DNA of 64,000 bases from contig NZ_CP053904.1 of NCBI RefSeq assembly GCF_013256425.1, positions 3,472,001 to 3,536,000 of the forward strand. Reading direction: 5' to 3'. Within the stretch, counting starts at the first letter, position 1, and every line of letters starts with the position of its first letter. The DNA is from Hymenobacter sp. BRD67. Lineage in GTDB: Bacteria; Bacteroidota; Bacteroidia; Cytophagales; Hymenobacteraceae. Positions 39,356-47,873 of the stretch are shown here, in pieces. The notes beneath the pieces were generated by a model, which ran no database searches, was not told where the DNA came from, and saw only the letters and a program-made list of their open reading frames with translations. The position numbers and the translations under genes are program-made.

Positions 39356-40654
39356 ATGAAAATTAGCCATCGGCTCCTGTATTTGTCGCTGCTGCTGGGC
39401 GCTGGCCATTCGGGAATGGGTCAAACCGTTTCGGCCCCGAGCCCCGACGATAGCCTGAAGGGTAAAATATGGACCGCTACCGCGCGCCGTATCTGGGCCG
39501 ATACCAAGCCGCCCCAGCCTCAACCAGCCGCCTGGCCTACGGTCGAGGCGTTTGAGGACTGGCGCCTGGCAACCCCGGCCGACAAGTCGGAGCTGGGGTT
39601 ATTGCGCGGCGATGTGATAAAAAGCATCGGTACTGGCACCAAAGCCACCCCGCAACAGGTAGCGCAGGTAATCTTAACTGAGATAAGCAGGCGCCAGCAA
39701 AGTAAAAAAGGCCGCCTGACCCGCCTGAAGCTGACGGAGCTAAAAACTACCCTGGCTACGCTCACGCAGCCCAAGGCCCTGGCTACCAATCCTCAACCCG
39801 CTGATTCGACCGCACTCGCGGCCCCGGTGCCGGCCGCCGCGCCACCTACGGTAGCCGAGGACCAGCACCCCAGGCCGGAGCCGGCAGCAGCGCCACCTGC
39901 CCGGGACTATACGGTAACGGAGGGTGAGCCGCGCTACTTCGGCCTGCCGCCTACCCTGGCGGGCTTGTTGTTGCTAGTAATAGGCGGGACGGCAGGCATA
40001 GGCCTGGCTAGGGCCCTGCGCTCCAGCTCGCGGAACCGCCGCCGTCACCATGACCACCCTACCTCCGCTGAATTAGACGCTACTGCCATCATGAACTCGC
40101 AGGAATACCGCAAGCTGCACAAGCAGAATGAGAACCTCAGCACGCAGCTGAAACGCCTTCGGCAGGAGCTGGACGAGCTTAAAAAGCAGCTTTCGGGCGT
40201 GCCGGCGGCCCCAACCAAAAAAGCACCTTCACTTAAGCTCCCGCCGCCCATTGCGGCCGCGCCGTTGCCGCCTCAGGAGCTTTCCATCGAAGAGCTGGTA
40301 GGTGCGCCGGCCGAAGCGCCGACTGCATCTGCGCCCGCCGCTACGCGCTACGGCCCGGTACAGGAAACGCCCTTCGTAGAAGAGCGCAAAATTGTGGATA
40401 TGCCCCTGCCCCAGCTCGCGCTAATGCTGACGGTGAACCCGCGCAACCCCGACCAGGCCACCTTTACGCTCAATCCGCAGGTAGACCAGGCCCGCCTTAT
40501 CGGCGATGGATTGACCCGGCTGCAAAAATTCTTCGACTACGACCCGCCTATTGGGGGCCGCATTACTTCGGTGGCGGCCGTGAAAGCAGGTAAGCTTGAG
40601 CGCCACGACAACGGCTGGCAGGTAGTAGAGCGGGCGCGGCTGCTAATCAGCTAG
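39356..40654 (+). CDS. One-pass membrane protein with signal peptide and coiled coil
   Basis: A 432-residue protein with an N-terminal signal (LLYLSLLLGAGHSGMGQ) and a periplasmic helical domain (about 25-140). A Pro/Ala-rich linker and a single membrane helix at about residues 200-220 (LAGLLLLVIGGTAGIGLARAL) follow. On the cytoplasmic side are a basic stretch (RNRRRHHDH), a coiled coil (QNENLSTQLKRLRQELDELK), a Pro-rich linker and a small C-terminal domain. The layout could link the periplasm to the actin-like and tubulin-like partners. No known family. Ten bp after the actin-like gene, 26 bp before the MotA-like gene. Confidence 0.7.
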   Translation: MKISHRLLYLSLLLGAGHSGMGQTVSAPSPDDSLKGKIWTATARRIWADTKPPQPQPAAWPTVEAFEDWRLATPADKSELGLLRGDVIKSIGTGTKATPQQVAQVILTEISRRQQSKKGRLTRLKLTELKTTLATLTQPKALATNPQPADSTALAAPVPAAAPPTVAEDQHPRPEPAAAPPARDYTVTEGEPRYFGLPPTLAGLLLLVIGGTAGIGLARALRSSSRNRRRHHDHPTSAELDATAIMNSQEYRKLHKQNENLSTQLKRLRQELDELKKQLSGVPAAPTKKAPSLKLPPPIAAAPLPPQELSIEELVGAPAEAPTASAPAATRYGPVQETPFVEERKIVDMPLPQLALMLTVNPRNPDQATFTLNPQVDQARLIGDGLTRLQKFFDYDPPIGGRITSVAAVKAGKLERHDNGWQVVERARLLIS

Positions 40655-40680
40655 GCGCTCCAAAATATAGGAAATTTACT

Positions 40681-42396
40681 ATGTCATTACAATTACTTGA
40701 AATCGTTCTCATTCTGGGCCTTATTGCCTGGCAGGGGTACACATTCTTCCTCAATCGCAGTCTTATTCAGCGGGTGCAGGGCATGTACCCCGACGTGGCT
40801 CAGTTGGGCGTTGAGGCAGTAGAGGTAACGGAAAACGAATTTTCGAGTCTGCCTCCTAAAGAGCGGATTCTGCAGGGCCACAGCTCTTTTACCTGGGCTT
40901 TCTACCCTGGGCAGGAGTTTGCCATAATGCAACGGCCGGGTGACGGAACAGTGCAGGTAAGCAAATGGAATAGCACAGCTAATCAATGGGAAATCTTCAA
41001 TCAACAGCCGGAAAGCGCAGTACTTCAGTTTATTAATGCTGGCGACTTCCAGCTTGCGCATGACCTAACCAACCGGACTGCGTTTGATGCGCTGACCGTG
41101 GCTCGGCCCAGCCCCGAGTTTGCCCGCATCGTTACCGATACCAACGATTACCTGCAAGCCAATAAAGGGGCGGCGGCCGACTTCAACACCCTGCGCGATA
41201 TATCGGAGCGCGAAACTGCCCTGCTTGACCAGGAGATTGAGGCCCAGCTTTCTACGCCGCTTTACCTGGGGTTGCTGGGCACCTTTCTGGGAGCCATCCT
41301 GGGGCTGATAGCCCTAGTAAATCCTTTTGGCGCGGCACCAACCGCGGAGGCCAGCGCCACGGGTGCGTCATCGTTCAACAACGCCGACGTCACGCACTTT
41401 CTGGGCGGCATTCTCATCGCCATGAGCGGCAGCTTTACCGGCCTGCTGCTGACGCTGGCCGGCAACCAGTTGCTGAAATCGGCCCGTGCCACCCGCGACC
41501 GGCTTAAGAACGGGTACTACAACTTCCTGCAAAAGGCGCTGCTGCCCCGGCTCAACACCGACATGCAGAATAGCATGAGCAGCCTGCGGGCCGTGCTCGA
41601 CACGTTCAACCAGGATTTTTTCTCCAAGATTCAGGTTGATTTTTTTGCTAAAATCGCGGAGTTTACCCCGCTCATCAGCCGCATAACCGAGAATATCAGC
41701 ATCCAGAAAGACTTCCTGGAAAAGCTGCAAACCATCGGCTACACTGAGCTGGCCAATGCCACCATCAAGGTATTCGACCGGGTAGATGAGAGTGCCGCTT
41801 CGTTCGAGAAGTTTCTAGGCTACCAGCAGGCCCTCAACGTGGCCGTGAGCCAGGGGGCCGACACGGCGCGCACCATCACGGCCCTGCTCGACCGCCTCGG
41901 CAGTCTCGAAAAAGCGCTGAACCAGGTGCCTGGCTACCTGGCGCAGCACGACGCCCGCATCCGGGAGCAGGCCCAGTTTTTTGGCGAGCACCAAGCGCTG
42001 CTGGCTAAAATCAGCCAGGGTGTGGGGCAGGCGCTGAGCGAAGATGCCGCGCAGATGAACCAGGTGCTGGCGCGCCGCCGCGAGGAGTTTGAGCAGGAAG
42101 CCCAGGCGGCGCACGCCCAGTGGTCGGCGCACTTCCGCCAGCTCAACCAGGACAATGTGTATCAGAAAATTGTGGAGTATCTGTCGCCGTTCCAGCAATT
42201 GCCGGCGCAGCAGCAGGCCCTCAACCAGCTCCAGGAAACCCAGGCCCGCCATAGTGCCGAGGCGCTGCAGGCCCTGCAACAGCCGCTGGAGCAGAACCGC
42301 CGCATTCAGGAAGAGCTGCTGCGCCAAACCGAGCGCACCAACGCCGTGCTCGAAAAGCTCACCCAGCGCAACTGGCTTCAACGCATGGTCGGCTAA
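40681..42396 (+). CDS. MotA/TolQ/ExbB (ZorA)-like membrane protein with a long coiled tail
   Basis: Probable ion-channel stator subunit of 571 residues. An N-terminal helix (LLEIVLILGLIAWQGYTFFL), then a cytoplasmic insertion, then the paired helices typical of MotA/ExbB: PLYLGLLGTFLGAILGLIAL (about 193-212) and FLGGILIAMSGSFTGLLLTL (about 240-260) with the conserved small and hydroxyl residues. The remaining 300 residues form a long helical, Gln/Ala/Glu-rich tail (for example RRREEFEQEAQAAHAQWSAH), the layout seen in ZorA of Zorya defence systems. It is followed 6 bp later by a MotB-like gene, the matching partner. No flagellar genes are present. Confidence 0.85.
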   Translation: MSLQLLEIVLILGLIAWQGYTFFLNRSLIQRVQGMYPDVAQLGVEAVEVTENEFSSLPPKERILQGHSSFTWAFYPGQEFAIMQRPGDGTVQVSKWNSTANQWEIFNQQPESAVLQFINAGDFQLAHDLTNRTAFDALTVARPSPEFARIVTDTNDYLQANKGAAADFNTLRDISERETALLDQEIEAQLSTPLYLGLLGTFLGAILGLIALVNPFGAAPTAEASATGASSFNNADVTHFLGGILIAMSGSFTGLLLTLAGNQLLKSARATRDRLKNGYYNFLQKALLPRLNTDMQNSMSSLRAVLDTFNQDFFSKIQVDFFAKIAEFTPLISRITENISIQKDFLEKLQTIGYTELANATIKVFDRVDESAASFEKFLGYQQALNVAVSQGADTARTITALLDRLGSLEKALNQVPGYLAQHDARIREQAQFFGEHQALLAKISQGVGQALSEDAAQMNQVLARRREEFEQEAQAAHAQWSAHFRQLNQDNVYQKIVEYLSPFQQLPAQQQALNQLQETQARHSAEALQALQQPLEQNRRIQEELLRQTERTNAVLEKLTQRNWLQRMVG

Positions 42397-42402
42397 GGCG
42401 TT

Positions 42403-43167
42403 ATGAAACAAAGTAAAGACTTTTTCTGGCCCAGCTACGTCGACCTGATGACGGCGTTGTTTCTGACTATGCTCGTGCTCTTTGTGCTGAGCTACAAGCT
42501 ATTTCAGGATGAGAGCGAGCGCCTCAAGGAAGCTAATAAACAGCTAAATGCTCGCCTTGAGCAATTAGATGTTATCCAGCGTATAGAAAATTCTTTACGC
42601 ACTATGATGAGCGACAAGACATTGTTCCAATACGAGCCGAAATTCCGACGTTATACTTTAGCTAGAGATGTAGCCTTCGTTGGCGGGAAATGGGATTTGT
42701 CCTCTCCAGAGAAAGCGTTGCAACATCCTGAAGATGCAAAGTACTTGGCAGCTACTGGTGAGAAGCTTCGAATTATAGTCGATTCGCTACTAATCCTGAA
42801 GAAGAGCACACCAAAGCTTAGAGATGTTTCTTACGTACTAGCGATAGTTGGAAGTGCCTCTAATTTATATAAAGACCCATACCATCCAAAATATGACACT
42901 TACGCGTACACAAGCTATGAGAATTGGAACTATATACTAAGTTATCAAAGAGCTAAGTCATTATACGACTTTTGGAAAAATAACAACATTGTTGATTTTG
43001 ATTCCAAGAAGTACCACGACGTAGTTGAGTTAATTTTAGCGGGTAATGGCTTCGGTGGCGTAGGTAGGTATAATGAGAACGGTGCGGAATACAACACTGA
43101 GGAATGGAAGAATCAGCGGTTTTTGATTCAGATAATTCCAAAAGTTGGTCGCGTAGTTCTCAAGTGA
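42403..43167 (+). CDS. MotB/OmpA (ZorB)-like membrane protein
   Basis: Partner subunit of the MotA-like channel, 254 residues. The N-terminus SKDFFWPSYVDLMTALFLTM carries the MotB-type helix with its key Asp at residue 14, the proton- or sodium-carrying site. A charged coiled segment (about 40-65) leads to a C-terminal OmpA-like domain: YVLAIVGSAS, then YILSYQRAKSLYDFWKNN, and near the end NQRFLIQIIPKVG, matching the NRRVEI-type end of peptidoglycan-binding domains. The distance between these motifs is long, so binding of peptidoglycan is probable but not certain. From about 42540 to the end the DNA is only about 37-43% GC, unlike the first part of the gene. Confidence 0.85.
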   Translation: MKQSKDFFWPSYVDLMTALFLTMLVLFVLSYKLFQDESERLKEANKQLNARLEQLDVIQRIENSLRTMMSDKTLFQYEPKFRRYTLARDVAFVGGKWDLSSPEKALQHPEDAKYLAATGEKLRIIVDSLLILKKSTPKLRDVSYVLAIVGSASNLYKDPYHPKYDTYAYTSYENWNYILSYQRAKSLYDFWKNNNIVDFDSKKYHDVVELILAGNGFGGVGRYNENGAEYNTEEWKNQRFLIQIIPKVGRVVLK

Positions 43168-43220
43168 CTTTCACCTTACTCAGTACCAATCTCCCTGGCA
43201 CACCAGAAATATTGCAATCC

Positions 43221-43660
43221 ATGCACTTACTGCTCTGCTTCCCCGTGGCTCAGCCGCCCGACCAGGTGCTGGCCGGCTTCACCCGCGAGCTGTTTGTGAC
43301 ACTGGCCCCGCCCTTTCCGAAGCTGCATCTAATTCGCTACGACGGCAGCACCACCGGCGACACGGTCATTATCGAGCTGCAAGCCGGCCCCAAGCGCTGG
43401 CGCTGGACCTCGCTCATCACCGACAATGGCACCTTGCCGGATGGCACGCGCTACTTCGTGGACGAAGGGCAGCTGCTGCCCGCGCCGCTGCGGCAGTGGC
43501 GCCACCGCCACCTCATTGCCCCGCGCCGGGCGGGGGCAGTGTCATCATCGAGGATATTACGTTTAGCACCGGCCGCCGCTGGCTCGATGTGCTGATTTGG
43601 CCTACCATGTGGGCGCAGTTCAGTCTGCGCGGGCCAGTGTACCGGAAGTGGTTTAAGTAA
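43221..43660 (+). CDS. SRPBCC-like (START/Bet v1 fold) protein, frame broken by a 1-base deletion
   Basis: A 146-residue cytoplasmic protein. The first part (MHLLLCFPVAQPPDQVLAGF ... DTVIIELQAG) ends prematurely in the current frame. Adding one G to the run 43532-43536 continues it with GGSVIIEDITFSTGRRWLDV and a C-terminal FSLRGPVYRKWF, the helix and end typical of SRPBCC-type ligand-binding proteins. No enzyme role can be assigned. It follows the MotB-like gene by 53 bp and is convergent with the acetyltransferase gene. Returns to high GC, so it is probably not part of the motor cluster. Confidence 0.7.
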
Positions 43661-43675
43661 GAATTAACGCATTAT

Positions 43676-44140
43676 TTACAAGTCGATTATCATCTTGACG
43701 TTGGCCCGCTGGTACGGGCTGGGCGGCACGGGTACGGACCGGAAACCCAGCTTTTTGTAGAGCGTCAGGGCCGGAGTCAGCTGCGAGTTGGACAGCAGCT
43801 CGACGCGCTGCGCGCCCAACTGCCGGGCTTTTTGCAAGGCCGCCTCGCCGAGCGCCCACCCGATGCCCAACCCCTGCACTCGCGGCGACACCGCCATTTT
43901 GGCCAGCTCATACACGCCCTCGCGCTCTTTAATGAGCGCGCAGGTGCCTACCAGTTCGCCCGCATAGTCTGCCATAAAAATATAGCCGCCCGGTGCCAGA
44001 ATGTAGCCTTCGGGGTCGTCGAGCATGGCCTTATCAGGCGCCTCGAGGGTAAAATAGCGCGAAATCCACTCCTGGTTGAGCGCCCGGAAAGCAGGCTGGT
44101 GCGCGGGCTCGTAGTTCAGAATAGAAACAGTAGCAGGCAT
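43676..44140 (-). CDS. GNAT-family N-acetyltransferase
   Basis: Acetyl-CoA-dependent transferase of 154 residues from the ATG at 44140 (MPATVSILNYEPAHQ). The acetyl-CoA loop reads AVSPRVQGLGIGWALGEAAL (Q/R-x-x-G-x-G/A), preceded by YELAKMAV and followed by LYKKLGFRSVPVP, the usual GNAT order. The substrate is unknown; similar single-domain proteins act on small amines or amino acids. Divergent from rlmI by 67 bp and convergent with the SRPBCC-like gene. Confidence 0.9.
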   Translation of the reverse strand: MPATVSILNYEPAHQPAFRALNQEWISRYFTLEAPDKAMLDDPEGYILAPGGYIFMADYAGELVGTCALIKEREGVYELAKMAVSPRVQGLGIGWALGEAALQKARQLGAQRVELLSNSQLTPALTLYKKLGFRSVPVPPSPYQRANVKMIIDL

Positions 44141-44193
44141 AAGGCAGCAGGTGAAGTGACCTGAACGGGGCAAAGTTCGCCTCACCGGGGCCG

Positions 44194-44201
44194 TACCTTT
44201 G
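44194..44201 (+). promoter_or_regulatory. TAnnTTTG box of rlmI
   Basis: TACCTTTG six bases before the rlmI ATG at 44208. Confidence 0.55.
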
Positions 44202-44207
44202 CCGGCT

Positions 44208-45406
44208 ATGCCGACTTTCGCCACCATCGTCCTCAAAAACGGAAAAGACCACTCCCTGCGCCGCCGCCACCCCTGGGTATTTTCGGGCGCAATTGCCCGC
44301 GTGCAGGGCGAGCCGGCAGAGGGCGAAGCCGTGCGCGTCGAAACCCAGGCCGGCGAGCTGCTCGGCGTCGGCCACTATTCGGGCGGCGGCTCCATCGCCG
44401 TGCGCATGTTGGATTTCGGCCCCGAAGCTGAGCTGCCAACGCCCGACTTCTGGGCAAAGCGCCTGGCCAATGCCTACGCGCTGCGCCAGCGCCTTGGCCT
44501 GACCGGCACGGCCGATACCAACGTGTTTCGGCTGGTGCACGCCGAGGGCGATGGCCTGCCCGGCCTCATAATTGATGTATATGGCGACGTGGCCGTGGTG
44601 CAGGCGCACAGCGTAGGCATGTACCGCGCCCGGCCCGACATTGCGGCGGCGCTGCAAGTCGTGTTTGGCAATAAGCTGCGGGCTATATATGACAAAAGCG
44701 CTGAAACAGTACCCGGCCACACCGTAGGCGATGCCAAAAATGGCTACCTCTTCGGCGAAAGCAGCGGCCACGAGCATCTGGTGTCGGAAAATGGCCACCA
44801 GTTTGCCGTGGATTGGGAAACGGGCCAGAAAACCGGCTTCTTCATCGACCAGCGCGACAACCGCGCCCTGCTGGCCCGCTACTCGCCCGGCCGCCGGGTG
44901 CTCAATACCTTTTGCTACACGGGCGGCTTCTCGGTCTATGCCCTCGAAGCCGGGGCCGAGCTGGTGCATTCCGTCGATTCGAGCAAGAAAGCCATCGCCC
45001 TCACCGAGCGCAACGCCGGGCTATCGAGCCACCCGAGCGCCACGCCGCCTACCCCGACGACGTGCTCACCTTCCTTAAAAGCCATTCGGCCGAGTACGAC
45101 CTGCTGGTGCTCGACCCGCCCGCGTTTGCCAAGCACATGGGCGCCCGCCACGCCGCCCTCATGGGCTACAAACGGCTGAATGCGGCCGGTATCGCGCACC
45201 TGGCGCCGGGCGGGCTGCTCTTTACCTTCTCGTGCTCGCAGGTAGTTAGCCCCGAGCTGTTTGAAGGCGCAGTACTGGCCGCTGCCATTGAGGCCGGCCG
45301 GCCGGCGCGCATTCTGCACCGCCTCACCCAGCCGGCCGACCATCCGGTGAGTTTATTTCACCCCGAAGGGGCGTACCTCAAAGGGTTGGTGCTGGCAGTA
45401 GAGTAG
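44208..45406 (+). CDS. rlmI: 23S rRNA (cytosine-C5)-methyltransferase, RlmI family, frame broken by a 1-base deletion
   Basis: Methylates a cytosine in 23S rRNA (C1962 in E. coli). N-terminal PUA-like domain (LKNGKDHSLRRRHPWVFSGA), then GLIIDVYGD and TGQKTGFFIDQRDNR. The SAM site LNTFCYTGGFSVYALEAGAE and LLVLDPPAFAKH follow, then the catalytic region FTFSCSQVVS. The frame breaks at about 45032-45035; one G added there gives SSHPERHAAYPDDVLTFLKS and 399 residues, the family length. Members of this family are not always specific, so the exact cytosine is inferred. Transcribed from a TACCTTTG box with a six-base gap; followed by an AT-rich DUF3800 gene. Confidence 0.9.
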
Positions 45407-45421
45407 TATTTATTTTGAAGT

Positions 45422-46225
45422 ATGGTACTATCCTATTTCGATGAATCAGGTGACGATGGCTTTCCACGCCGTTCGTCTGACCTGTTTGTGTTAGCCAGCG
45501 TTTCTATGCTAGATACGGAATGGAAGTTTAACTTTCAAAAGTTACTTGCTTTCCGACGTGAGCTACTCGGTAAATATAACTTTCCAGTCAAGCAGGAATT
45601 TCATACGCGTGAGTTTATCCAGGATAAAAATCCTTATCATGGCAAATACGCTCCTGAAATCAGGCGCGAAATACTTTTTCGCTACATCGCCACTTTGGCT
45701 ACTTTACGTTTAAAAGGTATTGTGGTAGTAATTGACAAAACTAAAATCAAGAATCAAAAATATCCTGTATTAGAAAATGCTCTTACATATAATATTCAAA
45801 GAATAGAAAATAGCCTGTTGAAAGCTGCTGATACCAAACAACAAAGGGCTGAGCAGTTTATGATTATCACAGACGAAGGCAGAGTAGGAGCAATGACTAA
45901 CGTATCACGAAAAATACAGAAGATAAATTATATACCCTCCCAATACGAATCCTCAAGCACCCGCCAGGAAATCCGGCTACTGGTGGAAGACCCTTTGCCG
46001 AAAAATTCCGCACAATCCTATTTTATTCAGGCAGCTGACACACTAGCCTTTATCACGATGCTTTATGCTACCAAGCATTTGTGCACCAACTTAGAATGGG
46101 CTAATCGGGTAAAGCGAGTACTTGCTGAGCAGGATGCTGTATTATTGATGGAGGCAGCCATTCCAATTCTCAATACCAAAGCCAGTAGCAGTAATCGCTA
46201 CGGTATAGTTTGCTACCCTCGCTAA
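45422..46225 (+). CDS. DUF3800-family protein
   Basis: A 267-residue protein opening MVLSYFDESGDDGF, the Asp-Glu-Ser-Gly signature of DUF3800, a family with an RNase H-like fold often found in mobile or defence regions. Later features fit: VVVIDKTKI, IITDEGRV and FIQAADTLAFIT (the conserved Q-x-AD). A nuclease role is suspected for the family but unproven. The DNA is about 27-45% GC in its middle, well below its neighbours, which suggests transfer. It starts 15 bp after rlmI and ends 48 bp before a carotenoid desaturase gene. Frame intact. Confidence 0.85.
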   Translation: MVLSYFDESGDDGFPRRSSDLFVLASVSMLDTEWKFNFQKLLAFRRELLGKYNFPVKQEFHTREFIQDKNPYHGKYAPEIRREILFRYIATLATLRLKGIVVVIDKTKIKNQKYPVLENALTYNIQRIENSLLKAADTKQQRAEQFMIITDEGRVGAMTNVSRKIQKINYIPSQYESSSTRQEIRLLVEDPLPKNSAQSYFIQAADTLAFITMLYATKHLCTNLEWANRVKRVLAEQDAVLLMEAAIPILNTKASSSNRYGIVCYPR

Positions 46226-46273
46226 AAAAAACACCACCTACGGCCCATTCGGACTTTCAGTGGTTCGCCGCAA

Positions 46274-47769
46274 ATGTACGGAAAATCCAGGAGTTTGTCG
46301 AAACCTGCCGTTGCCATTATCGGCGCGGGCGTGGCGGGGCTGGCGGCTGCCGCGCGGCTGGCCATTGCCGGGCACCCGGTCACGGTATTCGAGGCCAGCG
46401 GCTCGTTTGGGGGCAAAATGCAGCAGTTTGAGCTGCCGGGCGGCTACCGCTTCGATGCCGGGCCGTCGCTCTTCACGCTGCCGCAATTGGTAGACGATAT
46501 TTTTCGGCTGGCCCACCGCGAGCCCACCGACTACTTCCGCTACGAGCGCCTCGACCCCATTACCAACTATTTTTTTGCCGACGGTACGCGGCTGACTGCC
46601 TGGGCCGACGCAGAAAAGTTTGCGGCAGAAGTGGAGCAAAAGCTTGGGGTGCCGGCGGCGCAGGTCACCAATTTTCTGGCCCGCAGCGGGCGGGCGTATG
46701 ACGCTACAGCCGGCACGTTTCTGCATAAGTCGCTGCACAAACTAGGCACCTACCTCAGCACCGAAACGCTGAAGGCCGTGGCGGCCCTGCCCAGTCTGGG
46801 TCTCACGGGCACCATGCACGCGCGCCACGCCAGCGCCTTTGGCAACGACTCCAGGTTGGTGCAACTATTTGACCGCTACGCTACTTACAACGGCTCCGAC
46901 CCGTACCAAGCCCGGCTACGCTCTCGCTCATTCCGCACCTCGAGCACGGCATCGGGGCCTTTTACCCCGAAGGCGGCATTTATGCCATTGCCCAAAGCCT
47001 GCACCGGCTGGCCGAAGAGTTTGGGGTAAAATTCCGGTTCAACGAGCCCGTGCGCGAAATCCTGACGGCCGGCGACCTCATCACCGGCCTGCGCACCGAC
47101 CAGGATGTCTACGATTTTAGCCTGGTAGTGAGCAACATGGACGTGGTACCTACTTACCGCCACTTGCTCCCGCACCAGCCCGCGCCCGAGCGCACCCTGG
47201 CGCAGCCACGCTCGTCATCGGCGCTTATTTTTTACTGGGGCATCGCCCGTGAGTTCCCCGAGCTGGATTTGCATAATATAGTATTTTCTGAATATTACAA
47301 GCAGGAGTTCGACGCCATCTTCCAGCAGCAGACCGTGGCCGACGACGTGACGGTGTACGTTAACATTACTTCTAAAAAAACGCCCACCGATGCCCCGGCC
47401 GGCCACGAAAACTGGTTTGTGATGGTGAACGTGCCCCACGACCAGGGCCAGGATTGGGAGGCGCTGACCGCCAAAACCCGCCGGGTAGTGCTAGCCAAGC
47501 TTAGCCGCACGCTGGGCGTTGAGCTTGAGCCCCTTATTAAAGCCGAAAGGCAATGGACCCCTCCCGGCATTGCGGCCGACACCTCGTCGTTTGGCGGGGC
47601 GCTGTACGGTAGCTCCAGCAACAATGCGCTGGCCGCATTTTTACGTCACCCCAACTTTTCGAGCCGGCTGAATGGGCTGTACTTTTGCGGTGGCTCAGTG
47701 CATCCGGGCGGTGGTATTCCGCTGTGCCTGCTTTCGGCCAAAATTGTAGCCGAACTCATTTCTAATTAA
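46274..47769 (+). CDS. Phytoene desaturase-family protein (probably CrtD-like), frame broken by a 1-base deletion
   Basis: FAD-dependent carotenoid desaturase of about 498 residues. Dinucleotide motif VAIIGAGVAGLAAAARLA, then VFEASGSFGGKMQQFELPG; the C-terminus has the family pattern YFCGGSVHPGGGIPLCLLSA. One C added to the run 46911-46913 restores SDPYQAPATLSLIPHLEHGI and joins both halves. Because the next gene is CruF-like (1',2'-hydratase), a 3',4'-desaturase (CrtD) role for making a flexixanthin-type carotenoid is more likely than primary phytoene desaturation (CrtI), but the two cannot be told apart by eye. An AT-rich palindrome overlaps the stop codon. Confidence 0.87.
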
Positions 47770-47862
47770 AAGTTAAAAACACAAATTAAAACTATGCTCT
47801 ATTGCTTTGATATTCATTGCAATATGCTTCATAGCTTTTGATTCGTGCTTTTTGATTTTTGA
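47766..47862. repeat. AT-rich palindrome between the desaturase and cruF
   Basis: The left arm 47766-47796 (ending AATTAAAACTATG) and right arm 47830-47862 are imperfect inverted copies (about 80% over 31 bases). The element overlaps the desaturase stop and ends 11 bp before the cruF start. Same style as palindromes at 2841, 4531 and 24741. Confidence 0.65.
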
Positions 47863-47873
47863 TTTCCTTCACC

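Noticed and set aside
40681-43167. A classical Zorya system
   Set aside because: The ZorA/B-like pair is there, but no ZorC-like, ZorE (HNH) or helicase-nuclease ZorD was recognised. The other partners are of different families.
40681-43167. Flagellar motor genes motA/motB
   Set aside because: No other flagellar genes, the MotA-like tail is far too long and the MotB-like domain is atypical.
43104-43220. Longer N-terminus for the SRPBCC-like gene overlapping the MotB-like gene
   Set aside because: The family start fits the ATG at 43221; the upstream part is the shifted frame of the MotB-like gene.
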